Position numbers and translations under genes: made by a program. DNA of 64,000 nucleotides from a candidate division Zixibacteria bacterium HGW-Zixibacteria-1 (GTDB taxonomy: Bacteria > Zixibacteria > MSB-5A5 > GN15 > PGXB01), in contig PGXB01000016.1 in NCBI GenBank assembly GCA_002838945.1, forward strand, positions 28,282 through 92,281. The letters run 5' to 3'. The notes under the pieces were generated by a model. That model did no database searches and was not told the origin of the DNA. It worked only from the letters and a program-made list of their open reading frames with translations. Below are positions 34,770-44,527 of the stretch, piece by piece (position 1 is the stretch's first letter; each line of letters opens with the position of its first letter).

Positions 34770-36839
34770 TTATCTGGAAAGCAATCGACTCTTAATTCCT
34801 AAGATTTCGTTTACCAGGGCCGAATCCTCGCCGACCTCAAGATACCTGTCAAAGAAGAAAATCGCTTTGGAAGTATCGCCGAATTTAAGGCCGCTCAGGC
34901 CGAATTTGTAATAAAGCCCGTATGGATAAACCTTTGCCCTGCCGGGAATAAGGCCGAAGTAATAACGGGCCGAGTCTGCCTTGCCCCGCTCATAGAAATA
35001 ATTGGCGATTTCGAAATAGGGAAAAGGATTGATGGCATCATAACGGATGCTTCGGCTAAACAGCTCCAGCGCCCTGTCCGGTTGGCCAAGTTTCTGGTAA
35101 ATGTCCCCCATAAAATAGTTGTTTTCCGAATTGTAGGGATTCAGGGCGTCGGCGATTTTGAAGTTCTCCAAAGCCGGTTCATATTTGCCGCGCGCCAGCT
35201 GGACTCTGGCCTTAAGCTGATAACCCCTGAAAAAGGACCGGTTCTCTTCGATGGCTTTATCGATCAACTTTTCCGCGCCATCAAGATTGCCCGCCAGAAG
35301 GTATCCTTCGCTCTGCCGGACCATTTCAGTTTCCGGATAATTAGCCGCGCAGAATTTTTTCAGCTGTTCCGCTTCACCCGGTGATCCTTGTTCCCGAAGC
35401 ATCGAAACCATCGTATAAAGCCCGGTCCGGCCATGCTTGGGATCTTGTTTCATAATATCAATCGCATATCGTCTCAAACCGTCGGGAGAATTGTTGAGCG
35501 TCAGCCAGGGGATAAAAATAGACAGATTCAAGACTATCAGCAGGAGTGTGGCCGGTTGAAAGCTCTTATTAGATTCGTAATAAACAGTCCACAGGTATAT
35601 GCCGGCTAATTGCGCGGGAATCAGCATGGTCGAAAACAGATCCCAGTCACGGGCCATGCCCAGCTTGGGCTCGATAATAAAGGCGGCCAATGCTCCAATA
35701 ACGGCCGAAATAAAAATAAACAGTGACGATGCCGTCATGCCGGATGAAACCGATTTTGGCGGCCATTTCATTATAATCAAAATAATGACCAAAATTAATG
35801 GTGATAAAAACAGAACAAGATTCAGGTAATCGATAAGATGCTTCAACGACAACAGGAAGTAACCATCGGTGGTAAAGCGGTCCCCGAATGGGGACAGGAA
35901 TATTGTTTTGATACTTAAGGGTGCGGCGATGGAGACAGCCAGGTACATGAGGACTATTAATCCTGCCAGTCCGATCAATATGTTTTTCTGTCCTGATACC
36001 AACCGCCGCGTCAGATTTTCGCCTGAAAAAATCATTATCATATAAATCAACAGCGAGGGGAAGAAGATCATCGCAATCTTATGGAAAAAAACTGCGGCGG
36101 TAAAGGCCACAATCGGTACTACTGACTTTTTGCCATTTTTTATCGAGACCACCGCCGATATGAAAAACAGATTCAGAAAGACAGTGACCGGGCCGTAAGT
36201 CTCGACATAGCCGAAAAATAAAACGACCGATGCGCCGAACAGATTAAGCAGGACGAAAGCATAAGATGAAAACGTTGTCGTGGCAATTTTGCGGCCGTAG
36301 CAGAGCAAGGTCAGAATAAATATTATTCCGGAAATTATGGAGACAAACCTGAATGAGAGATAAACACTTCCAGCCGGATCGCTGCCGTTAATGAAGTCCG
36401 CCAGCAATTGATGTATTTTCATGTCACCGTATGATTCCGATTTCAGCCCCAGGGTCGGATCGGATAACTGCGCAAGCAATTGATAACCGTCACCGAGAAA
36501 ATGCGCCTTTGTACTGAAGAAATAAAAACCTGCCCCAAACAATATTATTACCAGGTAAGGAAAAAAGGATAGGGAAAAGCCAGTCGCCGCCGCGCCGCCG
36601 TCTTTCCAAATGACACTCCGGCGTTTACCGGTTGAATAAATCAGGAAACAAATCAGCAATAATATCGGATAGATGAAAATTCCACCATTGATATAACCGG
36701 CATGATTGAAGCCCCATAACCGCAGGGATGGAACCAGAGAACCTATGAATCTGATTATTATGAGGACTGTGACTATCAGAAAGATCAGATTGAACAGTTG
36801 ATCGGTTATTTCTCTCTTGCGAGTATTTTTCTCGGCCAT
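34770..36839 (-). CDS. Polytopic membrane protein with C-terminal TPR repeats (paralogue 2)
   Basis: A 689-residue protein with about twelve hydrophobic segments in residues 15-450 and a soluble C-terminal part (about 470-680) containing three to four TPR units (GNLDGAEKLIDKAIEENRSFFRGYQLKARVQL, and so on). Blocks shared with the neighbouring paralogue are AHFLGDGYQL, YGDMKIHQ, SPFGDRFTTDGYFLLSLKHLIDYLNL and LGMARDWDLFSTM. An acidic residue in the first outside loop and the layout resemble GT-C glycosyltransferases (TMTC-like). This is a structural guess, and I do not recognise a named family. It is last in a three-gene unit with the paralogue and a sugar-acid dehydrogenase-like enzyme. Confidence 0.75.
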   Translation of the reverse strand: MAEKNTRKREITDQLFNLIFLIVTVLIIIRFIGSLVPSLRLWGFNHAGYINGGIFIYPILLLICFLIYSTGKRRSVIWKDGGAAATGFSLSFFPYLVIILFGAGFYFFSTKAHFLGDGYQLLAQLSDPTLGLKSESYGDMKIHQLLADFINGSDPAGSVYLSFRFVSIISGIIFILTLLCYGRKIATTTFSSYAFVLLNLFGASVVLFFGYVETYGPVTVFLNLFFISAVVSIKNGKKSVVPIVAFTAAVFFHKIAMIFFPSLLIYMIMIFSGENLTRRLVSGQKNILIGLAGLIVLMYLAVSIAAPLSIKTIFLSPFGDRFTTDGYFLLSLKHLIDYLNLVLFLSPLILVIILIIMKWPPKSVSSGMTASSLFIFISAVIGALAAFIIEPKLGMARDWDLFSTMLIPAQLAGIYLWTVYYESNKSFQPATLLLIVLNLSIFIPWLTLNNSPDGLRRYAIDIMKQDPKHGRTGLYTMVSMLREQGSPGEAEQLKKFCAANYPETEMVRQSEGYLLAGNLDGAEKLIDKAIEENRSFFRGYQLKARVQLARGKYEPALENFKIADALNPYNSENNYFMGDIYQKLGQPDRALELFSRSIRYDAINPFPYFEIANYFYERGKADSARYYFGLIPGRAKVYPYGLYYKFGLSGLKFGDTSKAIFFFDRYLEVGEDSALVNEILGIKSRLLSR

Positions 36840-36873
36840 GTTTTCAATGCTCCCCCATCTGAATCCGGCGCTT

Positions 36874-38955
36874 TCAGTCCGTCTCCGATGGCAAAGAATT
36901 CATGATTCGATTGACATTTGATATTAGAGTGGAATCATCGCCTTTTTCAAGATACCGCTTGAGAAATATCCTGGCACTTGCTGTGTCGCCATATTTCAAA
37001 CCATCAACCCCGAAACGGTAATAGTTATATGAAGGCGAGAGGGCGGCCGTGTCCGGAATCAGGCCAAAGTAATAGCGGGCCGAGTCAGCCTTTCCCCGAT
37101 CATAGAAGTAATTGGCAAGGTCGAGATAGGGAAAAGGATTGATGGCATCATAATGCACCGCCAGCCGCCATGATTTTACAGCTTTATCGATTTCACCCAT
37201 TTTTCCATAGGTCAACCCCATATAATAATTGGTCGTCGAGCTGTATGGATTAAGACCGTCGGCGATTTTCAAATTTTCCAGCGCTTCATCATAGCGGCCC
37301 ATTTCATTCTGAATACGCGCCCTGGTTTCATAGGAGCGGGAAAAACCGGGATTTGCGGCAATGGCCCGATCGATGAAAGTCTCGGCCTGCCGGTAGTTGC
37401 CATTTAAAAGTTCCCGTTCGCCTTGCTTGTGCAAATCAATCTCAGGGTAGTTTATGGCGCAGTATCTTTTCAGCCGCTGTTCTTCCTGGGTATTCCCCTG
37501 TTTTTGATTCAAGGGAATCATGGTGAACATGCCGGTGCGGCTGTGTTTGGGGTCGAGTTCCATGACGGCAAGACTGTAAAAATATGAGCTCTTGATTGAA
37601 TTAAGCATGGCGATCCAGGGCACAAAAATCGAGAGGCATAAGATAATTATCATTACTGTCGCCGCTTGGAAATGCCGCCGGTTCTGATAGCCACATACCC
37701 AAATAAAGACGCCGGCGATTTGTACTCCAATCAGAAGAGTGGAGAGCAGATCCCAGTCGCGGGCCATACCCAGTTCCGGTTCGAGAGTGAAGGCGGTCAG
37801 GAGGCCGGCGATAACACCGGTCGTAAGAAATAATACTATCGACGCATGGTTGGGGCCCTTTTCGGTTCTGATCCCGGCCGTGAAAAGAATAAAGGTAATA
37901 AGGGCGACAGGCACCAGCAGCAGCAGCAGATTTATGAAGTCGAATAGATGATTAGATGAAAGCAAATAATATCCGTCGGTAGTGAAACGGTCGCCGAATG
38001 GAGAAAGAAAAGCCTGCTGCCAGTACATCGGCGCGAAAAGCTTAACTGCCGCATATACAGCAACAAAACCAAAGATAAGAACCAGCATAAAATGCCTGAA
38101 ATGCGCCATAACCTTATTAATGAGTTCGTCATTGGCAAGTATGATAAATAAATAAATCGCAAGAGCAGGGAAGTAGATAAAGCTTATTTTATGCAGAAAA
38201 CCGGCAATGGCAAAAATGATAATGGGAACCGGTGATTTTTTCTTTTCGATAATAGCCGCCAGGGATGACAGGAAAAACAGGTACAGGCAGGCGGTCTGAA
38301 TCGAATATAATTCGACATAACCATAAAATAGAACCGTTCCGGCCGATAAGATATTAATCAGAATAAAGGCAGAACGTGAAAAATATGACTGAAACAAACG
38401 GCCGCTGTAGTAAAGAAGCGATGCAACAAAAATTATTCCGGAACCAATTGATATATATTTGAATGAATAATAGGCATTGGCGCGTTCTCCGATCCCGAGC
38501 ATTTCAAAAAATATCTGGTGGATTTTCATCTCACCAAAAGCCCGCGCCTTCGGCGCCCGGTTGGTCTCGAACAGCCACGAAATCAATTGATAGCCGTCGC
38601 CCATGAAATGGGCCGAGACACTGAGGAAGTAAAAGGCGGTTGCGGATGCGATCACAATAAAGAAAGGGACCAGCGTCTTATAGATTGTCCCGGGTGATTC
38701 GATCAATCTGTTCGGGATGATTCCGGGCTTACGTTTCCCCCTGAAATATAATATCAAAGTCAGTATGAGAAAAACTATATAGAGCAGAACCAGGCCGTCC
38801 AGATAGCCGGCATGATTTAGACCCCAAAGACGCTTTTCCGGCAGAAATGAACCGATAAACCTGAGAGAGATTAAGGCTGCAACGATAAAGAATATGGCGG
38901 AGAAAAAATTATCCTGGTCTTTTTTATTACTTTTGTCTGCTCTCTTTTTAGCCAA
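36874..38955 (-). CDS. Polytopic membrane protein with C-terminal TPR repeats (paralogue 1)
   Basis: A 693-residue tandem paralogue of the next gene, with the same layout: about twelve hydrophobic segments, then TPR units (YRQAETFIDRAIAANPGFSRSYETRARIQNEMGRYDEALENLKIADGLNPYSS). It shares the blocks AHFMGDGYQL, FGEMKIHQ, SPFGDRFTTDGYYLLSSNHLFDFINL and LGMARDWDLLSTL, and a near-identical LANYFYDRGKADSARYYFGLIP segment near the end. The start appears to be TTG (38955) with GAGGA upstream, since the nearby ATG is out of frame. It lies 26 bp downstream of the Gfo/Idh gene. A role in making or moving a surface glycan is inferred from context only. Confidence 0.75.
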   Translation of the reverse strand: MAKKRADKSNKKDQDNFFSAIFFIVAALISLRFIGSFLPEKRLWGLNHAGYLDGLVLLYIVFLILTLILYFRGKRKPGIIPNRLIESPGTIYKTLVPFFIVIASATAFYFLSVSAHFMGDGYQLISWLFETNRAPKARAFGEMKIHQIFFEMLGIGERANAYYSFKYISIGSGIIFVASLLYYSGRLFQSYFSRSAFILINILSAGTVLFYGYVELYSIQTACLYLFFLSSLAAIIEKKKSPVPIIIFAIAGFLHKISFIYFPALAIYLFIILANDELINKVMAHFRHFMLVLIFGFVAVYAAVKLFAPMYWQQAFLSPFGDRFTTDGYYLLSSNHLFDFINLLLLLVPVALITFILFTAGIRTEKGPNHASIVLFLTTGVIAGLLTAFTLEPELGMARDWDLLSTLLIGVQIAGVFIWVCGYQNRRHFQAATVMIIILCLSIFVPWIAMLNSIKSSYFYSLAVMELDPKHSRTGMFTMIPLNQKQGNTQEEQRLKRYCAINYPEIDLHKQGERELLNGNYRQAETFIDRAIAANPGFSRSYETRARIQNEMGRYDEALENLKIADGLNPYSSTTNYYMGLTYGKMGEIDKAVKSWRLAVHYDAINPFPYLDLANYFYDRGKADSARYYFGLIPDTAALSPSYNYYRFGVDGLKYGDTASARIFLKRYLEKGDDSTLISNVNRIMNSLPSETD

Positions 38956-38981
38956 TTCATATCCTCATTGGCCGAAATTAA

Positions 38982-39941
38982 TTACTGGCCGCCGCTTTTC
39001 CTTAAGAAGGGATGAGTGTTGAGATTGATTCCGATTTCCTTGGCGTTTCTTATTTTATGAACCAACTCTATGGATGGCCGGGCATCTTCCAGGCCGAAGC
39101 CGTGCCCATCGAGAGTGCGCTGATAAACCATGGTGTGCAGATCCGTGAAACCTCCGGAGAACTCAATCTCTTCGCCATTGATCGTGATCGAGCGATAAGT
39201 CCGCTGACCCTTCGCCAGAATTTCAGCAGGAACGTCATTCTTATCTATCGACAGAAACCACTGAACCCTGGCATTGGCCAGTTCGATATATCCGCCGATT
39301 TTAGTCACGGTCGAGACATGGACCTCGCTGAATTCCGCCCTTCCAAAAAGCCATATCAGGAGATCGAAGAAGTGAATTCCAATATTGGTCGGCAGTCCGC
39401 CGGAGCGTTCGATCTGGCCCTTCCATGATGCCAGGTACCATGGCCCGCGAGATGTGACGTATGTTAATCGTATGTCATTTTTGGTCTTAGGTGGCTCTTT
39501 TTCGAGTTTTTCTTTAATTGCGACCAGCGATGGGTGGACTCTAAGTTGAAGAATGGTAAATATTCTCTGATTGAATTCGTTTTCCAGTTCGGCCAGGGCG
39601 TCGACATTCCAGGGATTGAGGACCAGCGGTTTTTCGCAAATGGCATCGGCGCCGACTCGTAATGCAAACCGGGCATGAGCGTCATGCAGATAATTGGGTG
39701 AACAAATACTGACATAATGAACACGTTGATTTTCGCCTTTACGACGAAGCATTTCGATATGCCGGTCGAATCTCTCAAACTCGGTAAAAAAGCGAACGCC
39801 TTCGAAATAGCTGTCCAAAATGCCGGCGGAATCATGCGGGTCAACAGCCGCTATAAGAAAATTACCTGTATCCTTGATTGCTTTCAAGTGTCGGGGGGCG
39901 ATGTATCCGGAAACGCCCGTCAAAGCAAAATTCTTAGCCAT
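38982..39941 (-). CDS. Gfo/Idh/MocA family oxidoreductase (WlbA/WbpB-like)
   Basis: An NAD(P)-dependent oxidoreductase of 319 residues. The N-terminal Rossmann domain (FALTGVSGYIAPRHLKAI) has an atypical glycine pattern of the WlbA/WbpB group, which oxidises UDP-N-acetylglucosaminuronic acid at C3 in diacetamido-sugar synthesis. The conserved CEKPLVLNP near residue 98 supplies the catalytic-type Lys of the EKP motif. The GGLPTNIGIHFFDLLIWLFG segment near residue 190 carries the conserved His-Asp pair. AGGA precedes the ATG. It heads the minus-strand unit with two membrane-TPR paralogues, consistent with surface glycan synthesis. Substrate is inferred by resemblance only. Confidence 0.85.
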   Translation of the reverse strand: MAKNFALTGVSGYIAPRHLKAIKDTGNFLIAAVDPHDSAGILDSYFEGVRFFTEFERFDRHIEMLRRKGENQRVHYVSICSPNYLHDAHARFALRVGADAICEKPLVLNPWNVDALAELENEFNQRIFTILQLRVHPSLVAIKEKLEKEPPKTKNDIRLTYVTSRGPWYLASWKGQIERSGGLPTNIGIHFFDLLIWLFGRAEFSEVHVSTVTKIGGYIELANARVQWFLSIDKNDVPAEILAKGQRTYRSITINGEEIEFSGGFTDLHTMVYQRTLDGHGFGLEDARPSIELVHKIRNAKEIGINLNTHPFLRKSGGQ

Positions 39942-40150
39942 TTCAATTCCTCACAGCAAGATTATTCATTATGTCACTTCGCAGGCTTTTGGCCGTTGGC
40001 TTGCTGTAATTATATGCCAAAATATTATTACCGCAAGCAAATTAAATGAATCTTTGTAAAAAGCAATGGCGTCTAAAGAATATGAAATTTCCCGGTAGTT
40101 TTAGGTCATGTCAATATCAATATTATCCATAAATTTACAAGGGAGTTTTT

Positions 40151-41695
40151 ATGGGCGGAGTGACGCGTAGAGAATTCATCAAGACCGGAGCCAAGGGGCT
40201 GGCCCTGGTCAGCATCCCGTTTATTTTCAAATTCAATCCGCTGGCGGCCTTTGCGGCCGTATCACCCGAAAGCGCTTCACTGAGCGATTATTACAATCAT
40301 TTTGGAGTCGATGAGACCACCATTCGAAAGGTAATGACGGCGGCGCTGGAGCGCGGCGGAGATTATTGCGATATTTATTTCGACCACACCATTTCCAATT
40401 CGATGGGCCTGGAGGACAGCGCCGTAAACCGGGCCTATTCCACTATCGATTACGGGGTCGGCATCAGGGTGATAGAAGGCGAAAAGACGGGATATTCATT
40501 TACCGAGGAAATTACCGTCGAAGCTATGATCAAAGCGGCGCGGACGGCAGCCAACATCGCCAATGAAAGCAAAAATATGCCCCCGGTCGGCCTCAGTGAA
40601 CATCAAATCCCGAGCTATTACCCGGTTAAATCATTATGGGAAGAAGTCGGAATCGATAAAAAAATACCCTATCTTCAAAAGGTCAATGAGAAGATATTAT
40701 CCAGGGACAGCCGCATAATCAAGGCTAGGGTCTGGCTCGAGGATATCTCAAAATATATTCTTATGGCCACCTCCGAGGGCCGGATAGTTTATGATTATCA
40801 GCCAATGGGTGAGCTTTATGTCGTCTGCGTGGCCGAACAGAATGGACGAAAAGAAGACGCCGATTACACCATCAGCGTCAGGAATGGAATAGAGCATTTT
40901 ACCGATGAGGCGGTTGACCGGCTGGTCAATCAGGCGGCCGATCTGGCGCTCAGGCAGTTCGAAGCGGTCAAGCCCGAGGCCGGGGAGATGGAAGTCGTTC
41001 TGGCCGCCGGCAGTTCCGGAATTTTGCTGCATGAGGCCATCGGCCACGGCATGGAAGCCGATGCCAATCGAAAGGGAGAATCCATTTTCTCGGATAAGAT
41101 TAACAAACCGGTCGCCGAGAAATTTGTGTCGATTGTCGATAGCGGTACCAACATGAATATGCGCGGTTCGATAAATGTCGATGATGAAGGCAATGACACG
41201 GAAGAAACCTTTCTTGTCGAAAACGGCATACTAAGAAGCTATCTGCATGACCGGATAAGTTCCAAATTTTACGGTGTCAAACCGACCGGCAGCGGGCGCC
41301 GGCAGTCATTCCGTTATTCGCCCATACCCAGGATGAGAAATACTTACATGCTGCCCGGCCCTCACACCAAAGAGGAAATCATCGGCAGCGTCAAGAAGGG
41401 CATCTATACCGAAACATTTACCAATGGCGAAGTCAGAATCGGCCCCGGTGATTTTACATTTTATGTCAAATCCGGTTATTTGATAGAAGATGGCAAACTG
41501 ACCCGGCCCATCAAGGACATTAATATAATTGGAAATGGCCCCGATGTATTGACAAAAGTCGTTATGGTAGGCGACGATCTCGAGTTCACCGAAGGCGGCT
41601 GGACGTGTGGCAAGGGGGGACAGGGGGTTCCGGTCTCTATGGGTCTGCCGACCGTAAAGGTGTCGTCAATAACCGTCGGGGGCGTCAGTTCCTGA
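40151..41695 (+). CDS. tldD: TldD-type metalloprotease with a Tat signal
   Basis: Catalytic subunit of the TldD/TldE zinc protease, which degrades or matures small unfolded peptides. The 514-residue product begins with a twin-arginine signal (TRREFIK at 5-11, hydrophobic part to about 25, AFAA near 33-36) that the cytosolic E. coli protein lacks. The zinc motif is HEAIGH at 294-299 within LLHEAIGHGMEAD, and the C-terminal domain has the typical GKGGQGVPVSMGLPTVKV. AGGGAG precedes the ATG. The partner tldE follows 53 bp downstream. Confidence 0.93.
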   Translation: MGGVTRREFIKTGAKGLALVSIPFIFKFNPLAAFAAVSPESASLSDYYNHFGVDETTIRKVMTAALERGGDYCDIYFDHTISNSMGLEDSAVNRAYSTIDYGVGIRVIEGEKTGYSFTEEITVEAMIKAARTAANIANESKNMPPVGLSEHQIPSYYPVKSLWEEVGIDKKIPYLQKVNEKILSRDSRIIKARVWLEDISKYILMATSEGRIVYDYQPMGELYVVCVAEQNGRKEDADYTISVRNGIEHFTDEAVDRLVNQAADLALRQFEAVKPEAGEMEVVLAAGSSGILLHEAIGHGMEADANRKGESIFSDKINKPVAEKFVSIVDSGTNMNMRGSINVDDEGNDTEETFLVENGILRSYLHDRISSKFYGVKPTGSGRRQSFRYSPIPRMRNTYMLPGPHTKEEIIGSVKKGIYTETFTNGEVRIGPGDFTFYVKSGYLIEDGKLTRPIKDINIIGNGPDVLTKVVMVGDDLEFTEGGWTCGKGGQGVPVSMGLPTVKVSSITVGGVSS

Positions 41696-41748
41696 TTATG
41701 ACATTTTATCGCAAGGTGAATTATTAACCGGTAAACAGGATAAATGAA

Positions 41749-43071
41749 ATGAATAAAAAAGAAAGACTTGAACTGGCACATTGGGCGATCGACCGGGCCA
41801 AAAAGGCCGGGGCCAATGATGCCGCCGTGGATATTGCATATTCCAGAGATATCGAGGTCAGCTACCGCGACCATGAGCTGGAGGAATTGAAAGAATCGAC
41901 TCAGAATTCATTGAATCTTGAAATTTATGCCGCCGGCCGCTATTCCAGCAGTACCACCAATGACATGCGCAAAACCGAACTGGAACGATTTATCGATGGT
42001 TCCGTGGCTATGACAAAACTGCTGGGTGAGGACCCGTCTCGCGGCTTGCCCGACCCCAAATATTATCAGGGGCAGCAGGAAATCGATCTGAAAATATATG
42101 ATTCCGCATATGATAATATTACCTCGAGCGACCGGGTGGAAATGGCCCGAAGGATCGACGAGTCGGTAGGCGGCCTGGCCGACAATTTGATTACCTCCAC
42201 CAGCCAGTATGCCGATACCTATTCGGAATTTATCAAAGTCAATAGCAATGGCTTTGAGGGATTCAGCCGGGAAACCGCTTTCTCGGGGGGATTAGAGGTA
42301 ACCCTTCAGGATGAAAACGGGGGGCGCCCGAGTGACTGGGATTGGGCAACAGTTCGGTTCATAAAGGACATTCCGGGACCCGGAGAATTGTCGAAAAAGG
42401 CGGTCGAACGCGCTGGGCAAAAATTAGGGCAGAAAAAAATGGAGTCCGGCTTATATGATATGGTTGTCGAAAATCGCGCCGCCAGCCGACTGATAGGATC
42501 CCTCGACTACCCGATGTCCGGCAGTGCTCTCTATAGGAAAAACTCATTTCTCGAAGGCAAGCTGGGGGAGAGGATTGCTTCCGAAAAAACAACCATTACC
42601 GATGATCCTTTTCTGATTTCGGGCCTTGGTTCAAAGTTATTTGACAATGAAGGCATGGCCACCAGGCGCCGGATCATAATAGATAAAGGAATTCTAAAAT
42701 CCTATTTTATCAGCAATTATTACGGTCGGAAGCTGGCCATGGAACCAACCATCTCCGGTCGCACCAATTCCATTATTGAATTGGGCGATAAATCTCTGGC
42801 TGAGCTGATAAAGGATGTTCAAAAGGGTATTTTTGTAACCTCATTCATCGGCGGCAACTCCAACTCCACCACCGGCGATTATTCGATGGGTATTATCGGT
42901 ATGTACATCGAAGACGGAAAGATTATCCGGCCGGTCAATGAGATGAATATTTCCGGGAATCTTCTGGATCTCTTTCAGCAATTGGATGCAACCGGAAACG
43001 ACGCCTACCCGTATTCTTCGATCAGGCGCCCGAGTCTTTATTTCAAGGACATTCAATTCAGCGGATTATAA
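41749..43071 (+). CDS. tldE: TldE/PmbA-type partner subunit
   Basis: Non-catalytic partner that forms the heterodimeric protease chamber with TldD. The 440-residue length is typical. The N-terminal domain has ANDAAVDIAYSRDIEVSYRDHELEELKESTQNSLNLEIY. The C-terminal domain carries GGNSNSTTGDYSMGIIGMYIEDGKIIRPVNEMNISGNL, the PmbA-family signature, with no HExxxH motif. No signal peptide is visible, although the adjacent TldD has a Tat signal. It could travel folded with TldD, which the Tat route allows. AGGA is 8 nt before the ATG. The gene ends in a terminator shared with the convergent dockerin gene. Confidence 0.93.
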   Translation: MNKKERLELAHWAIDRAKKAGANDAAVDIAYSRDIEVSYRDHELEELKESTQNSLNLEIYAAGRYSSSTTNDMRKTELERFIDGSVAMTKLLGEDPSRGLPDPKYYQGQQEIDLKIYDSAYDNITSSDRVEMARRIDESVGGLADNLITSTSQYADTYSEFIKVNSNGFEGFSRETAFSGGLEVTLQDENGGRPSDWDWATVRFIKDIPGPGELSKKAVERAGQKLGQKKMESGLYDMVVENRAASRLIGSLDYPMSGSALYRKNSFLEGKLGERIASEKTTITDDPFLISGLGSKLFDNEGMATRRRIIIDKGILKSYFISNYYGRKLAMEPTISGRTNSIIELGDKSLAELIKDVQKGIFVTSFIGGNSNSTTGDYSMGIIGMYIEDGKIIRPVNEMNISGNLLDLFQQLDATGNDAYPYSSIRRPSLYFKDIQFSGL

Positions 43072-43093
43072 AATCATCCATCCAATCCAATCA

Positions 43094-43128
43094 AAAAGGC
43101 CGGTTCGGAATTTCCGAATCGGCCTTTT
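43094..43128. terminator. Bidirectional intrinsic terminator
   Basis: AAAAGGCCGGTTCGGAA (43094-43110) pairs with TTCCGAATCGGCCTTTT (43112-43128) with one G-T pair. A-tract and T-tract flanks allow it to serve both tldE and the converging minus-strand gene. Confidence 0.85.
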
Positions 43129-43147
43129 GTATAACTCTGAAAATTAA

Positions 43148-44527
43148 TTATGAAGGATAAACGGGCGCCGGACCGCCTTTATACAGATAATTAATCAGGT
43201 AGGTGACATCGAGAATATTGGTCGAGCCATTGCCGTTTACATCACCTGATTGCAATGGATTCGGCGCCGGGCCGCCTTTGTACAGATAATTAATTATATA
43301 AGTACAATCGAGAATATTGACTGTACCGCTGCCGTTGGGATCACCGGCCATATAAGCATAAACCGTCACGTTCAATCCGGTTGACCATGATGATTCAAAT
43401 CCCCAACTGTCCTTGGCCTGCGTTTTCACAACAAAGTTCCCACCGGCGGCCCAGGTATGATCGCCAATGCAATCGGCACCAGAATTCACCGGGCCGTACC
43501 ATTCTGACACGGAACCTCCCCAGTCAAAACGGAAGTACATCTGATCGCTGTTGGGATCGGTTGTATTACCGGTGTACTGACAGGTTCCGCCGGCCATGGC
43601 CTGAATATCACCGGTCGGGGCGGGAGGAGTATTCGGCCTTTGGTTTTCCGCCAGCGATACATGAACCTGATAATTAACGCCGCTGATCTGGGTTAATTCG
43701 ACTTTAAGTCCAAAGCCCGGGACCGTGCGATGGCCGCAATTCTCCACCATTCCGCCAATATTATACCAGGCAGTGGATCCGACCTGCACAGATTGACCGC
43801 CGTCGAAATATGTCGTCGGCAGCCAGTGGAGGTTAAGATCATCATTCATACGCGCATCGGCGGCATCGTCTTTATCAACTACCATGGCCGCATAAAAGAA
43901 CGGAAAATCCGTATAATAATCATGCGCAAAGGCCAATTGAGTGGCCATACTTGGGCAACTGGGGCACCACGTCGCCGTTCCTTCTTCAATAAATACCGTA
44001 TGCGTAAAGTTGTCATTAACCGTATTGTACCACTGTTCATCGACCGTGGCAGCGGCACATGCATCACTATAATATGCATCGAAATAATAGTTGCAAACGG
44101 AAATGTTGGTATCACAGCAAGTTGTGACATATTGTGACATATCATAGAGAACCGCTATAGCCATCAGATTGTCAGGCGTGATATCATTATATGACGAAAT
44201 GGGATGCCAGCTTAGGGTGCGGTCAAGGGTACCGCCCAAAGCGGTCAAATCAAATGTGCTGTCATAGGCAAATCCAATAAAACCGTTGTGATAATACTGC
44301 CCGGCAGTATATGTCATCCACCGGGAATCCGGCTCGACAATGTAAATCATCAAGCGGCCAAGGTAACCCCGGCCTTCGGCGGGAGAATCGGCCGGAGTTA
44401 CAGCCGGCTGATATTCGCTGCTTCGCTCATACGGATAAACCTTGAAGGCCTCTCCGATCGCCAGCGAAGCGGTCAGGATTGATGCAACAACCAATAAGCC
44501 CAAAAGACTGCCCTTAGTGACGGTCAT
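43148..44527 (-). CDS. Secreted thioredoxin-like protein with PKD-like domain and dockerin-like pair
   Basis: A 459-residue exported protein. A signal peptide covers about 1-26 (GSLLGLLVVASILTASLAIGEA). A thioredoxin-like segment has ATWCPSCPS with Cys188 and Cys191, then the family-like FFYAAMVVDKD and a cis-proline-like LPTTYFDGG. A PKD/Ig-like domain follows (about 295-385), then two dockerin-like repeats at the end (GDPNGSGTVNILD... YLYKGGPAP, twice). TTG at 44539 is in frame, but ATG 44527 with GGAGG 5 nt upstream is preferred. It may act in disulfide chemistry outside the cell, or the fold may be used only structurally. Confidence 0.82.
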   Translation of the reverse strand: MTVTKGSLLGLLVVASILTASLAIGEAFKVYPYERSSEYQPAVTPADSPAEGRGYLGRLMIYIVEPDSRWMTYTAGQYYHNGFIGFAYDSTFDLTALGGTLDRTLSWHPISSYNDITPDNLMAIAVLYDMSQYVTTCCDTNISVCNYYFDAYYSDACAAATVDEQWYNTVNDNFTHTVFIEEGTATWCPSCPSMATQLAFAHDYYTDFPFFYAAMVVDKDDAADARMNDDLNLHWLPTTYFDGGQSVQVGSTAWYNIGGMVENCGHRTVPGFGLKVELTQISGVNYQVHVSLAENQRPNTPPAPTGDIQAMAGGTCQYTGNTTDPNSDQMYFRFDWGGSVSEWYGPVNSGADCIGDHTWAAGGNFVVKTQAKDSWGFESSWSTGLNVTVYAYMAGDPNGSGTVNILDCTYIINYLYKGGPAPNPLQSGDVNGNGSTNILDVTYLINYLYKGGPAPVYPS

